In this document: piece after piece, positions 41,031-62,609 of the stretch
How positions within the stretch are numbered: position 1 is the first letter of the stretch
Layout: each line of letters opens with the position of its first letter
DNA from: Motacilla alba alba
Taxonomy: Eukaryota; Chordata; Aves; Passeriformes; Motacillidae
Reading direction: 5' to 3'
Length of the DNA stretch: 64,000 nucleotides
NCBI RefSeq assembly: GCF_015832195.1
Contig: NC_052028.1
Span: 3,515,501-3,579,500, forward strand
The notes under the pieces: model-generated
What the model was told of the DNA's origin: nothing
The model's input: the letters and a program-made list of their open reading frames with translations, nothing else
Databases searched by the model: none
Translations under genes and position numbers: made by a program

Positions 41031-42331
41031 ATGAAAATGAGACCAGTGCTACTGAAAAGGAACAGTCTGGACTCAGCAGATTTTATGAGGCACCCCCAGC
41101 ACCGCAGGACCAAATCCCAGCAGGTCCGCTTCAAGGATGATGGTGTCAGCACCAAGGCAGAGCTGGAGGCTAATCCTGCCCCAGACACTGCACTCACTAC
41201 TGGCAAAACAGAAATATTTAGGGATCACAATTTTTTGCTAACTCAGTCTCCAACTTTTCCAAGGGCTCACAAGGGGCTTCGGAATATTGCCATACAAACT
41301 TCTCCCAGCCTCAGGAAACACTTCCCTGTTTTTAAAAGGAAAAAGTTGACAGTAAGCAAATCACTGACAGAAATGCCAGCAGAGCCTGCAAACTCTATCC
41401 AGGTAAATGGCAACCTTTGTGAACCAGACATCCTGTCCTCAGAGCTCTGCTACTTGAGGATAAGTCATCACTTGGAGGATGGGTGCAGGAATAGCGAGGT
41501 GGGCTTGGGTCAAAGGTCATCAAAAGCACAAAGCAATGGACCGAGGTACTCGGGGGATTTCTCGGTGTCAGACAAGACAACTGCGTCCACACAGGTGCCT
41601 GAATACATTCATGTGAGTTTCCCACAAGACAGAAACGTTCCCCTGGATGCACCAGACACAACCACAGCTTCAAGTAACTCACTGCATTCTTCTACTGTCA
41701 TCAACAGCCACGAAAGTCATGAAAACAGCACACTGTCATCTGATTCTGACAGAGCAGAGCCTTGCCTGAGCAATTCTGGGAACTGCAGTGAATGTAACCC
41801 CCACTCTGCTGCTCCTGAAGAGCAGAGAAGTGATTCTGAGCTGCCTGTAGCCAGCAAAGATGCCAGCAGTAAGGAAGGAACTCCACTGTCACCCCCATCA
41901 AATCACAGCTCATCTCCTTGTTTCCTCAGAGACTGTCACCAGGCAGGAGAGCACAAGCCAGGTTCCAGCTGTGTGACGTTCCCAAGCGATGATCACCCAC
42001 CGGTGTCAGTGCCCAGCAGCAATGCATCAAAACCGTGTCTGCCACGTCATGCTGAGATCCAGAACAATTGCACCCAGTCAGATGTTTCCCAGTGTAACAG
42101 CTGTCCAGAAGGATTTCACACAAAGTCTTATCCGCCAAGGAATGAAACAAACCCGCAAAGCAACAAAGAGATTAATGAAATCAATCAAATTCACTTGGCA
42201 CATGGAGAGCTCTGTGCCCTACAAGGCAGGCTGCAGTCTGTAGAGGAATCCTTGCAGTCCAACCAGGAGAAGATTAAAGTCCTTTTGAATGTAATCCAAG
42301 ACCTAGAAAAGTCCAGAGCCCTCAGTGAAGG
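41031..42331 (+). CDS. INSYN2B: INSYN2B coding exon 1 (main exon)
   Basis: This is the large coding exon of INSYN2B/FAM196B. INSYN2 proteins are associated with inhibitory (GABAergic) postsynapses; INSYN2B itself is little studied. Counting from ATG 41031, residues 1-38 carry the basic signature MKMRPVLLKRNSLDSADF and KSQQVRFKDDG. Residues 84-106 carry the conserved RNIAIQTSPSLRKHFPVFK block. A long Ser/Asn/Pro-rich, probably disordered middle follows. Residues about 393-433 are a predicted coiled coil (LQGRLQSVEESLQSNQEKIK, then VLLNVIQDLEK). The donor is GAAGG|gtatgg, leaving GG of a Gly codon. ATG 41031 has A at -3 and lies next to the remembered human start (human MAQQNMKVRP, here TAQQNMKMRP). 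An in-frame ATG at 40956 would add 25 residues. The exon lies antisense within a DOCK2 intron. Confidence 0.96.
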
Positions 42332-44971
42332 GTATGGTTCATTTTTAATATTAGTAATTCATCAGAAGTGTAAAGTAGATGTTAGCATTCTTTTAACCTT
42401 TGCTACTGAAAAGCACAGCTCTTCTGATATTTAAAGATGAGTTTGCAAAAAGTATCTTATACCCTTTTTGTGATGTTTGGGCCTCAGCAGAGAAGCAAGT
42501 CCCTTTATAGCTTGGCTTTAGCTGACACGGCCTTTAAAAAATCCAGTGCGAGACCCAGCTTAACAAATCCTTCTTGTATTTAGATTTAGGGTGCTCAAAG
42601 CACGGCAAGGTCAGACACACACAGAGTGCCAGACTGAGAGCTCAGGACAGAGCATGAGAGGGCTGCCAGCAAGAGCTCACTTCAGACTCTCAGGTTTCAG
42701 AGTGGGTCCCTTCTCACACCCACAACAATGTAAAAACCCCTGTATTTATTGTCACTATGGTGACATGGACTGTGGCAAGGCTAAAGCAGTTTTCATGCAT
42801 TATTATGCATTATAAATAATAATACCATAAATGCAACTAACATCTAAAGGCAGGACAAAGTTAAAATAGAATTTTAAACATTTTTATGCTCAAAACAGGT
42901 TTCAAAATATCCTAATAGAGCTTTCCAAGCTATCAACAGCATCTCTTACTTACATAAGTGCATCTAGGGCACACTTTAAAGTTCTGTTTTGTTATAAAGT
43001 AGTATATCCTTCAAACAAATTTTCTTTGAAAAACTCAGAAAAAAAATCAAGGGAATAAAGGTTCCATTTCATTTTTAAAGAAAAAAGAACACAAAGAGAC
43101 TATGCTACCATAAATTTAATCTTTTGCACAGGCATCTCATGCATGTAGATAAATCACTTATGCATGCAAAACTGCTCTCTTAATTCTAAAATTAGATCAC
43201 GTGTATCAGCTGTATTTGCTGGTTACAATAATGACCAGATCAGGTATTCCACATTTGCACAAACCCTGCAGACACCACAACAAGGAGGCTGCACTGAGGG
43301 TTTTGTGCAGGGGCAGCTGCAGAAGGAGCCCAGAGCACGACGGTGCCTTGCTCACACCACCTAGCATCAGGACTCTGCCCTTGCTGCCATGGGGGCAGAG
43401 CTCTCAGGAGAGAACTAACAGATGCTACACTTTATATACCCCAATCATCTTACAACTCCCGAAAAAAAAAGAAAAAAAAATCTATTTTGAAGAATTCTTT
43501 CTTTTTCCAAGTATTTTAGCTTGAAAATGAAGTTAACGTGTATTTCTGTTGAGTAACATTCCAACTCAATATTCAAATAAGAATTTACACTCATTAAAAA
43601 AATAAAACAATATAAATCAGGTTAGAATGTGATTTTACTCCACATATATTATCATTTTTTATCTGGAAACATTAATTGGTAATGTCCATCTGGCTGTTAG
43701 CATGAAAATACTTTTATTAGCTTCTACTATGCCCACAGAAATTCTTGTTCTAGTTAACATTTCTCCCATATAATTCAGCTCCTCCCTCAGTGTTACATAC
43801 CCTCTCTTAGAGCCTTGTTTCATATGATTTTCTAGCACCAAATTTGTAACTGCCTAAACACAAGAGACAAAATCCACGTAGACAGACTAACAGCAGAAAT
43901 GCAAAAAATATTTACAACACTCCAGACCAAAAATTCAGGTAAGAGGCATGATTGGAGGCAGAGATCCAAGTATGTCTCAAACCTAAGCAGTTATTTCTCT
44001 GTCGTAATCTTCATCCAGACACCACCTGACTGTGGTTCCACAGGAAGGGACAGAAAAGAACAGCCACTCCTTCTGCCCTGCATGCTGCTCTCTAGGAAAG
44101 AACCTGAGTTTCAATTATGTTTGTGAATCTGCCCATGGCAAAGACTAATTTGCAGTAAAGCACTGTCAGATTATCCAACAATATTTATAATCCGTTTCTG
44201 TTTAGTTACCACTGAAATAGAAAAGAAAAAAATTGTCAAATATCTTGAAGTGTCGCTCTGAGATTCAATGAGAAGCTTCAATCCACCTTGGCAGATTCAC
44301 CTCACAGGAACACTGAATGTTCCAAGCACTTTTATTGATAGCACAACAATGCACATGAAGAACTCCCATTTCTCCCAAAGCAATCAGAAAATTATTTTGG
44401 TACCAACTGATGTCCCCTAATTCAAATAAATCTGATTAAGAACATTCTTCAGATGTAATGAGCCACCAATCTCAACCTGTTTCTAATGCAGGCCTCTCCA
44501 TCATAAAAGTATTTCAGCTCTAGTTAGTGTTAAGCATGAAAACTTCCTTTTCTTGTTTTCTCAGCACTACAAATCTGTAACTTATCAGCAGTAAAAATGT
44601 GACTTGGTTATACTCACATAAGGAAACATGAAATGGGAAGACTGGAAAGCATAAGGACAGAGATCAGACTGATTCAGCAAATTGCATGGATTTTCAAATA
44701 CTTGAAAGTGTGTTTGTTAGAAGCAGTCTCATGTCTAAGTGTTTTCATAACAAGTATTCATACCAGAACCAACAACCAGAGCTCTTAACAGCATGAGGTG
44801 GGAGAGGTCAGGACAAGGCTCACAGGGTTTGTGTGTTTTCAATGAAACCTTCCAGCTTAGAATTTGATACTAGAATTTTTAGTAGAGCTACCAGAAGGGG
44901 TGAACAGAATGGTTTTTGTTCACAAACAACTCAGAGCTCTGTCACTGGGTCTTTAACTGCACATCTCATGA

Positions 44972-45139
<168 letters not shown>

Positions 45140-46251
45140 TAAAATGTCTCAACTGTGACTAACCCAGTTCTTAAGAAAAGACCAACTGGTTTTTATGAGG
45201 TGCTTGGTTTGTTCCCCAAGTAGAAAACTATTCACAGAGGTGCTAGCTGAAAGGAAAGAGGGACTGGACCTGGGAGAATTCAAACAGAAACTTCCCTCTA
45301 AAGTTGCACAGTGTTATTACTGGCATGCTTTGAAGACCTGCAATGCCATTTCTGATGATGGAATTCCTCTGTGTGGTATGTTTTTAAAGCTAGAGTTTCT
45401 GTAATAATTTTAAATGTTGGAAAAGATAAACTCAGTTCTCTCAATGCCAGCGAGCTACAGCAACAATTCATGTTAACCTGCAAAACAAGCCCAAAATTCC
45501 CACATTTTCACCTCAGCTGTTAATAATTTCAGAGCATGCAATTTGAGTGTAGGCTACTTCAGATTTAAAGTGCCGTTTATGCTAAACTCTTATGGCCAGA
45601 GAGATTTCAGGGCCGTGTTCTGAGAGCTGCACGGGTTTCAAATGCTGTGTCTGCACAAACACACTGTAAGAGCCTTCACTTGTCCAGACATCAACCCCAA
45701 AGGCAGCAGGTCCAAAGTCTTGCTTGTGCTGCACATGTACCTTGTCCACTCAGCAAGGGAATTTATAAAGACATTATCCAATCCCTGCAAGCTCAGTTAC
45801 AAGGCAGAAACCCCACACAATGGGTTACTTGATTACATTTACAAAAATAAGGAGTAAGAGAATTTCTCCTTGAGGCTGAAAGCTTTTCCTTCATTTCAAA
45901 GAACATGGCAGATCATTATCTTCAACAGCAATCACTATAACTTCAATTTTTTAATGGAAATAATTTAAAGAAAATACTTACATGGAAGTGTTTTTCACAC
46001 TGCATGTTCTGCATGAACCAAATTTACTGAAGAGCTTTATAAACTAGACACAGCACTGGACCCTATTGTTCAACATGCACTTCAGTCCCATCATCATGTC
46101 CTAAACCTCTGCTAATGAAATTTCCAAGTAATTAACATGTCACAAATTAAACACCACAGCTCCTCTGAGACAAAGCTGTAGGTCTTCTTCACAGCCCCCT
46201 GGATACCCTGGGAAGTTACATGACTTATCCAAGAGCACAGCCTGTATCCAT

Positions 46252-46279
46252 AAAAAAAAAAAAAAAAGAAAGAAAAAAG
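46252..46279. repeat. Poly-A tract
   Basis: A run of 16 A residues, then GAAAGAAAAAAG. It lies in the second INSYN2B intron. Confidence 0.9.
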
Positions 46280-48334
46280 AGATTTCCTTTACTTGATCAT
46301 GGTCTCTGAACAAACAATCTCTGTGTGTTTTATGGGCCTAGACATGAACAGGTCACTCCCCAGAATTTATGTAAGACCACCCTTGACCACAGGATGCCTT
46401 CTGTCTTTGCAAAAATACCCTTTGTCTGTAAGTTTACATGGTTTCAGTGCAGAACAGATCTTGAACAACAAGCACCATCATTCAAAGGAAAGAACAGAGG
46501 AAGTAAGAAAAAACTCAGGGGCCTTTTTGATTTACCAGGTAGTTTGCAGCAGTAATGGTGCCTGGAGGCTCACACTGCAATGATTAATAGAACGTGTACA
46601 GAACACAGGTGCTCTAAAAAGTTTCTACTTTTAAGAGACAAAGAGGAAACAGTAAGGAAACAATAGTTTTTGATTTACAGAGGTGTTCCACAGGATGTGG
46701 TTATGAAAAAAGCATTCTGAGTGACTAATATTTGAAGTTCATTAGGCAATATTCTAAGAGAAGCAATTGTTGTCAGTGTTTGCTCCAGGAAAACACACAG
46801 TTCCTGTGTTTTATGTGGCCTGAAATGTCCATGCAAGTATTTTCCCCTAAGACAGCATCACAGCTGTGATTGAAATCAAGTGTTTTATCTTGCCCCCAGT
46901 TTTCCTGCTCCTAAAGAGCCTCACTCCTCACTGCTGCAGGCCCTGCACGTGCAGAGTGCTGGCTGCTGTCACTGAACCATCTTTATCACACAGTCCTGAG
47001 TCAAACAATGCATGAATCTCACAGAAATCCCCCTGTGGATTACACTGATCACTAAAGTAATAAAGAGCTTTTCAGCCTAACAGTGGCTGTAAATTTGGCT
47101 TTATTAACTACCCAGCAGGGATTCCAGGCTTGGGATTTTCCATCCAGGTCGTGTAATAGAAATGTTGGTATTGTAATAAACAAATGCAAGTAGCAACCCA
47201 AACCAGTTGTCATGGGTAGTACTAAATGAAGACTGAATTGACCTCTTGCCTCTGCAGATGATATCTCCAATATTAAATTAAAAACTCTGAAGAAGGGTGG
47301 AGAAAAGGAACATGAGCAGATTGGATGCTTACATGTTCTATAAACCAAACATTTCATTCTCCAGCACCCTTGGTCTGTGAATATTGAATGGCATTAAGTT
47401 GCAGTTTTAGTAATAAGCTGATGAAATGCAAGAAGCACTGATTTTATATCACTTCTTTCTACCTTTTAAATATTTATTATGCATTGCTTCTTGTTCAAGA
47501 GATCCTTCTAGTCTTTTCTAAATGAAAATTATCCTCCTGCTTTCTGTTTACCCATTGAGTTATATGATTTCATGAAAAATCCCAAGACACATGAATTAAG
47601 GGAAACAATCTTCTAGTTAATTCCAACACACTATTTAATGATATTTATTGATTTTATATAAAAATACGATTAAAAGTTTTAAAAGATTTGCACATTTACT
47701 AACTTTACAAATGTCTTCTGATCTGGGCCAAAATCAGCTTCAGTGCCTTGAAGGGACTTCCAAACCCCCTTAAATTATGCTCTTTTCTTCCCATCATGGC
47801 AAATTCAACTTTTCCACTCCCCTCTAAAGCCTTCACAGCAGACACAGCTGATACAAATCACTCTCCTGCCCAGAAGAGATGATTGAAAAAAGGAAAACGC
47901 ACACAATACTGCTTAAACCCTGTCCACACTGACACTTCTGAACCTTACATTTATGTCTATGTGCTCATCTGCTCTTATCTAATTAACATCTTGGCTCTTG
48001 TTTGACATCAATGATAATTAGGGCTTTCAATTGAGGGAATGAGTGCTACTTTCCTCTTAACTAACACCACTTATCTCAAAGACTTACATGCTGTTTCATT
48101 TCATACATTTTTGTTCCTAGCCTGTGTCCTAGTGGCAGACATTCACATTTAACAAAGTTAAGCATGTGAGAGTTTTTAATTACGAGCACATGACTGTCAG
48201 ATTATGGGATCAAAAGCTGACCTCTGAATAAAACGTATTGAAAGGTCATCCTGGTACGTTTCATTTTTGTCCCGTTGCTTTGGGCACAATGTTGGAATTC
48301 TTAACTCACTTAAAGTCACATTTTTCACTCAAAG

Positions 48335-48351
48335 AAAAAAAAAAAAAAAAA
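48335..48351. repeat. Poly-A tract
   Basis: Seventeen A residues about 170 bp before the acceptor of INSYN2B exon 3. Confidence 0.9.
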
Positions 48352-48456
48352 GAGGTGAACTTATTTTCAAAGGAGCAGCCCCTTAACCCCTTGTGCTCAC
48401 CCCAGGCTGTATCACTGAATAACACCAAGTTCTTCTGATGAGGGACCAGCCTTTGA

Positions 48457-48705
<249 letters not shown>

Positions 48706-49424
48706 CTTCCTCATGCATCCTTTTACATTTCAAAAGACTCTAAAGCAGAAAGAGCTTGAGAGCACACACCTGAAAATGTACTATTATGAAATCACACAGG
48801 TTAAAAATGTTTAATTAGAGTATCTGAAAAATCAAAATAATTAAATTTAATTAAATTAGCTCACTGAACAAAGGTGCATGAAGATACTATTTTCAAGAAA
48901 AGAAATGGATTCTTTGAAAAGGAAGTTCTCTTTTTTTTTCCAAGGACACTTTCATATGCTTTGTAGAGACCTTTTTTCAACTTTCCAAAAATAATAAGGT
49001 TCAAATCTTTACTTTAAAAAGCAATGGTAGACAAAGCTAAGCATGCCACACAGCCTTTATTTCCCATTTATAAGCAACATTGACTAAAAGGAAAAATCTG
49101 CATCAAGCTTTGAACAAACCACATTATCAAGAACAAATTCAGGGAAACCTAAATTGTTCAAACAAATCTCTCCTCAAAGGAGACAATTATAATTATTTCA
49201 CATCCCCACTGAAACATTTTTGTTGCTGTCATCTAATATTAAATAACAAACAAAATATTTCAGTTCAAGTTTTAACTCTATCCTTTTCTTTGTTCATTAT
49301 AAAAAGACACCATTTAGGAGTCATTTGATGGACTTCTCTGAAAAGAACTGGGCAGAGAATGTCACAGTAATGCTTGTCTTAAACCCCTGCTCAAGCAAGG
49401 TCCAGTTCAGTGAATTTGAGTTGT

Positions 49425-49750
49425 GAGTATCTCCAAAGACAAGAATCCTCAGCTCCTTGGGGAAGGCCGTCCCAGGGTTTTTTCCCAACACCCAATCTGA
49501 ATTTCCTGCATTCTGATTGTGCCCATTACATCTTGCTCTGCCCAAGTACACCTGCAAGAAGAGCTACATGGATGATGAGACCTCTCTCCTACATCTTCAC
49601 TTCTAAAAGACTGAACAAACCCAATTTTCTTTGCCTCTCATCTCCCATGCTGCAGCCACAGCCACCCTGGTGGTGTGAGTTGATGTCTTTCATACACCTG
49701 GAAGCCTAAAACTGGACAGAACCCCTCAGAGGTCACACCCAGTTGCTGGG
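49425..49750 (-). mobile_element. Diverged CR1 LINE fragment
   Basis: Plus-strand segments gattgtgcccattacatctt, aaaagactgaacaaacccaa, taaaactggacagaacccct and gaggtcaca follow the order of the reverse-complemented CR1 3' half (gtgcccattgcctct, ggctgaacaagcccag, cagaactggacacagtac, ggcctcacca). The copy is strongly decayed. It lies about 0.7 kb after the INSYN2B stop. Confidence 0.7.
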
Positions 49751-49941
49751 AAAAGAGGAATTACTATTTTGGCTACTGTCTTACTGAATCATCTGCCCAG
49801 TCTATCCATTTAATACCTGTATTGCTGTACCAAAATATCCTGAGAATTTTTTTTTTTTGCCTTAAGATGTAAATTAATAGATGATAAAAAACGGAACATA
49901 AAAATAATATTTAGTGAACTGATCTGTATTGCACAAAAAAG

Positions 49942-49959
49942 ATATATATATATATATAT
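49942..49959. repeat. (AT)n microsatellite
   Basis: Nine uninterrupted AT dinucleotides. Confidence 0.95.
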
Positions 49960-51200
49960 GTTGAAAAGATTTTATCAAATGTCAATGCAGCTACTTCTTC
50001 CCTCCAAAAATACTCAAGGTACCATTAGCACAGGGTGTGCCAATGGAACCCAATTTATGACTGGTGATCCCATTATTTTACTCATGAAAACATGGTCACC
50101 TTTCATATGGGGGCAGGAGGGAAAAGGTTTTCCAAAGCAAGTTGAGTGGAATGTACTGCAGACCTTTTCTTAGAAGTGGCCCTGGTTCAGGGTATTCATA
50201 GATTAATCCCTGCATCTTATTTTTCTAAGTAATCCTGTATTAATTGTGCAATGTTAGTTTTAAATGTCTGTACACTTTTTGTACACTTCTGTGTTCCTTG
50301 AATTCCTAGGGTTAATTACACATTTGAAAATACATTAAAAAGAATTTTGCACAGAAGAATTTTGTCTGGAGGAACTAATTTCTTTATAAAATGAATCTTT
50401 AAGAAGAAAATTTGCAATATGCCATGGCTTAATTTATCAAAATTCTAAAGGACTGGCACTTAAAAACCATTTCCATGTTAATTTCTGTTAGTACAGAAAT
50501 GACAGGAACAAAACTATTGTTACTTTAGAGGCTTTTCAGAAGGAAATTATTTTTTTACTAATATCTTTCGATGCCTTGAGTGAAACAGAAAAACTCTTCA
50601 ATAATAAGTTGTGGTTATAAAAAAGGTAAGAATTAAATGACTCCATCAGAACACATCACTATGTTACACTCAAGCACTGCCTGTGCTGCTGTGCCAAGAG
50701 CATTCCTTTGTTGCTTTAGTATTTATAATTGATGCAGTGAAGGATTTATTAGAGTATAAATTATTCTTGTGCATTAAAATAATACTTTAAGACCAATATC
50801 CCTTGTGGCAAAGTATAATAACAAGGAACACCAAGAGTTCTAGCATAAGTAAAACCAGCAAGTTTTTTTTTTCTGTATTGAACCCATTTTTACTAATTTA
50901 TGATACAAAAGCCATCCTTTTGCCTTTCTTTTTGTTGACAAGCACAAAAAGTGCTCATTTTAAGCTATTTGATTTTGGGTTTGCCCATATAATGCATATA
51001 ATTTATTTTCAAAGGTCCAGATAATTTCATTTAAACAAACCACACCCCTTTGGTTCACCACATGGCACCAATCAATTCCTGGGGTCAGGAGAACTATGCA
51101 AAACAGAAACACTCTCTAGTTTAAGAAAGTCCAAGCAAAGGTTGTTACAAGTAAGGTTCTAAGTCTTTCTTATGACCTGAAGAATCATCAATACTCACAA

Positions 51201-51250
51201 AAATCTGAAATACACTGATTTAAGTGCTAAATCTGAAATACACTGATTTA
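51201..51250. repeat. Two-copy tandem duplication, period 28 bp
   Basis: The unit aaatctgaaatacactgatt plus ta occurs exactly at 51201-51222 and 51229-51250. Confidence 0.95.
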
Positions 51251-54200
51251 ATTGGTTACAGGTATCATATTTTAACATCTGAGCTTGAAGAGATTCAGAA
51301 CCATAACCAATCTTTAATCCTTATCCTCCCAGTGACCATTAGCTTTTGTTTTCCAGATTCCTGAGTTGGTGGGTTTTGATTCCTCTCAGTCAGTAAAGGC
51401 TGGACCAGGCAGGTGTGGATGTGAAATTCTGTTTGTGACCTGTGCCCCCAGGGCAGCAGGGAAGCTCAGGAGGTTTCCAGGCCAGCCAAGCCTCAGCCCT
51501 GCAGGAACATCCACTTCTCTCAGCCTTCCTGCCCAGAGTTTTCAAACTCAGCCCCTCAAGGCATCTGTTTTCCTGGACAGAAATATGGAATTTCAGTGCT
51601 CTGGAAGCACCTTCCTTCAGGAAGGCTCCCCACAGTGCTTGACACTTGAAAGGTTTTCTACATCAAACGTGACAGAGATCATTGGAACAAAATGTTTTTG
51701 TCCCACCAAAAGGTGGTGGTGAGGAGGTGTCAGTGGTGGGTACAGGAACAGGGTAAGGCTGCTTAGCTGCTGTTTTGTTTAGATTTTAAAATGTGCACTC
51801 CTTAGCAACATGAAAGAATTAAAATCTAAAGCTCTGTAATACTCAGCTGGAGAATCTTGGCTATATGAAAATATGATATGAAAGCACTGGGGTTTTTTAT
51901 TGTTTAATATTTAAAAATATTTTATTAACTAATTATTAATTCCTATAGGAAATAAAAAAGTACCAGATACACACCATGCAATTTATAGTGTGAAGATTGG
52001 AAGAGCAGTAGAAATTGGTAGACTGTTGAAAGATAAAAGTACTGGCTACAAAAAACTTTCCTAGTTTACAAAATTACAGCATGATCCCTAAAACTATCTC
52101 ACAGAGTAGGAAAGAAATGTTGGAAATAGAAACACATTCCTAAATAAAATTTAAAAAATACCATACAAACCCCCCATAAACTGTCAAAAAAATCCCACCA
52201 AAAAACCCAAACCACAGCTACCTGACAGCACTTGATTACAAAAATATTGTGAGTTTCTGAGAAATATCTATTTAAATGATATATGCTATATATAAAACAT
52301 TGCACAGAATGCAGTATATTCCAGAATTACTGTATTTGAAATTGTTGTTTCATGGAGTCAAACCAACCTTCTTTAAAAATTAAAAATATATGAGTAAAAT
52401 ACTGATTTGTCTCCTGTAACAGCAGTTCCTGTAGGGCTTCTGAGGGTTCTGTGCACTGTAATAATCCTGCCAGCATAGACACACATCTTCCCAATGGCAC
52501 TTGATCTGTAATGTATGTTTTGTATATTTCTAGGCCTCTTAAATGTGGTATTATCTTTTGCAATAAAAAGAGATTTTTTTTATTAGGTTTCAGGAGTCAA
52601 TTATTAATAAACAACGTTTAGATTACAAAGGAAGGGAGCAGCTGTTCTTTGGGGAAAGAAAAATTAATGGAAAACTAACAGGCATGTTGTGTAATCATTC
52701 TGCAGCATTTCTAGGCAGAGCAAGGATGTCAGTTTGAATACCAAACAAAAAAGCTGTAGCTTTTAGCTAGACCATGAGAATATTTCATCAAATTCTCCAA
52801 CCATGGCAGCTCTGCTAATAGTTTCTGTGGTCTTTGTCTTCTCTAGAGTAGGTCTGTTTAACAGAGTTTTACCTTCTGGGTAAAGTTTTATTTGTACAAC
52901 ATTATATACAAATACTGTCTAAAAACATCTCTGTGTAGCATAGCTACACTTACTTCATCATGTTAAACTGATATTGTGAGCAAAATGAAGTTTGGAAGTA
53001 CTAAAGGCAATCTTTAGGGTGCATATGGTGGATTTATGATATTTCTATTTGTTTAACCAGGCCAAGACTGAAAATAAGTATCTCTGTGTTCTATATGGTT
53101 TATAAATTTGACTTCTATAATTCCTGTAGGAGGACTTGACTGCATGACAATGACCTTTATCTAAAAGTCTAAATCTTGTGAAATTTTCAAGGTAAAGCTT
53201 GAATAGCCAGCTTCAGACAACAAACTTGTCCCTCTTCATGGAAGTGTAGATGCACTTTGACAACTACAAACAGTCAAGGTTTTGTGGGGTTTTAAGAGTG
53301 AAAACAACCAAGCAGCTGTTAAAGCCTTCAGCTGCTAAAACACCACAGTGAAGGCAAGAATGGCATTTAACTAAGTTCTCCCTGCAGTAGCTGCAGAGAG
53401 CCAAATTACCTTTCCACCACCACCTCCTTCTCCTGGGGAGATTATTTCTTTCTGAGCCTGACTCTTCTCAGTAATTACACTAACACAGCTCCCAGCAGGC
53501 ACTTACCAGCTAAGCCCAAGGCAGAACCTCCCTTTCCCTTAACTGGCATCACAGCACGAAAAGATCCAGGCAACTGTAAACCCAGATCTCTGCCAACAAG
53601 CAAGAAGATTGTGAGAAGAACACCTGAATATGAAATTTAACCTGCTTTTCCCTGTCAGAAAGCAAAAAAACCCTCTCAGGTAAACCAAATCCAGTTATCT
53701 GTCAGGCGCAAGGCATTTAAACTTGCAAGGAATTGCAGGTACTGTAAATGGTAACCATTCTTATCAGGATAAATCAGTGTTTGCATTATTTTCCACAGCA
53801 TTTTCAAGTTATAGTAAATGACACTGTAGAAGTTAATAAAAACACTAGCAATGTTCACAAACACAGTAACAGATTTAAAACCTAAAGAGTAACCTCCTGT
53901 CCTCCTGGAAGTGATAGATTTAGCCCCATTTGAAATGTCTCTTGTACCTGTCTAACCTCAGCTACACAGTCCAGCTGCAGAAACTCCACATGTCTCACCC
54001 GTCCTTGCAGAATTCCCCACAATTTCAGCAACTTGAGCTCATCTAAGCATTCTCCAGGACATCATTCTTCACTAGCTGCTTAATTTTGAAAAGATCAAGC
54101 ATTCAGGCTTTCACAGCAAGATTGACCCTCTCAAAAGTGTTAAAGCAAACCTGAAAATTAACTTGGTGAACTAAAGTAGCACACAGAGCATAGTAAAAGC

Positions 54201-55638
54201 TTCTTTTGCCAGTTCTTTCTGAATACAAAACACTTTTGTTCGTTAAAAACAATTTATTTGCATGTGAAAGGCTCTTCTGTTAAGAAGTGGTGCTTCAGCT
54301 GTAGAAAATGTAGCAATTTATTGGAATAGCCCTTTGAAAAACCTCTAAAATGCCCACTATACACATATGCAGAGGTGCTCATGAACATAATTGGAAGCAA
54401 GGGAATGACATTTCAAAATTCACACTGAATTTGTTCTTTTCAGGTCAAAACAGCTGAAGAAATTACAGTAGATGGGAGGGGGAAAAAAGAAACAGATTTT
54501 CCAAGCCATTTCAATTTACTGTAACCAGCTTGTTTCCTACTGGTTTCCTAATGGATCTTTTATGCAGGATTAAAACAGCTTCATTTTGCTGTTTCATGTG
54601 CTGTTTATGGTATCCAGAAGTACTCCTTAACAGACTGGTCAGGTCATGCACAGCACTCGTATCATGCTTTCCTTGTACAGAAAACAATTTCCAACACCCT
54701 GGAGAGCTGTAAGGGTCACTGGTCTTCGTTTCAAACCATCTCCTGTTGTGCCCATGGATGTGCCCAAGGGTTCCACATGAACAGCAGCAGCCTGGAGCTC
54801 AGATAAACAGCTACAGAGATGTCTCAAACCTGCAGATGTACCACCAGGGAGTTCAAAGCTCCCACTGGCAAATACTTCCTCTGAGGAACTCGATTAGTCT
54901 CCTCAATTATTAGGAGCCTAATCATTAGGAGGCACACATGCTCTGGCTGGCAATGATCTAAAACTGTTGTTTTCCAATAGAAGTAAAGAGGGGAACACAG
55001 GACGTTTCAAAAGGCACAAAATGTACCTCTTGAGGCCAAAAATCATCAAGTAAATGATGCTATGATTTTGTAGAATAAAATAAATCTCCAAAGAGAAATC
55101 ATTAAAAACCATCTTGCCACAAGTGAACAGTCTGAAGGGCAAGCTCCAAATTCCTGATGAATCCTTTGCATTCTCACAAATAGTCCAAATCCAGAGGAGT
55201 GCTCAGGGGATGTGTACTTAAATCTGAATAAATTGCAGAACCTATTCTCCAATATAACTCTTAAATCATGGAACCTCCACAAAAAAAATCTCTGGTAAGT
55301 ATTTAGTGCAAGCACATGCCCAGATATTTTTTTCAGTTTTACTCCTACAATTTCACTTTAGGATTTGTAGAAATACTCTTTTCAATGTCTTAAACCATGT
55401 CCTTTATGCAGGTTTATAAAACTTTCTTTTTTGCAAATATCAACTAACTTTCTATTTATCATTTGTTCTCTTAAAGAATGCTCAAATCTTGCAACTACAC
55501 TTCAAAAGACTGTGACTACAGTGTCACAGCTGAACGAAAAAAAGAGTAAAGCTTGAGACTTCTAAAATTAAACAAATAATTCACAAATATATTCACAATA
55601 TGCTACATTTTTTCAATAATTCACAAATGCTATATTTA

Positions 55639-62609
<6,971 letters not shown>

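Larger units (their letters stand above)
48706..51970 (+). other. INSYN2B: INSYN2B 3' UTR region (end not determined)
   Basis: After the TGA the sequence is AT-rich and non-coding, interrupted by a degenerate CR1 (49425-49750) and an (AT)n tract (49942-49959). Several weak ATTAAA hexamers occur, for example near 50334. The first canonical AATAAA that I see downstream of the stop is at 51951-51956, with another at 52562. The true cleavage site cannot be fixed from the sequence alone. Confidence 0.3.
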
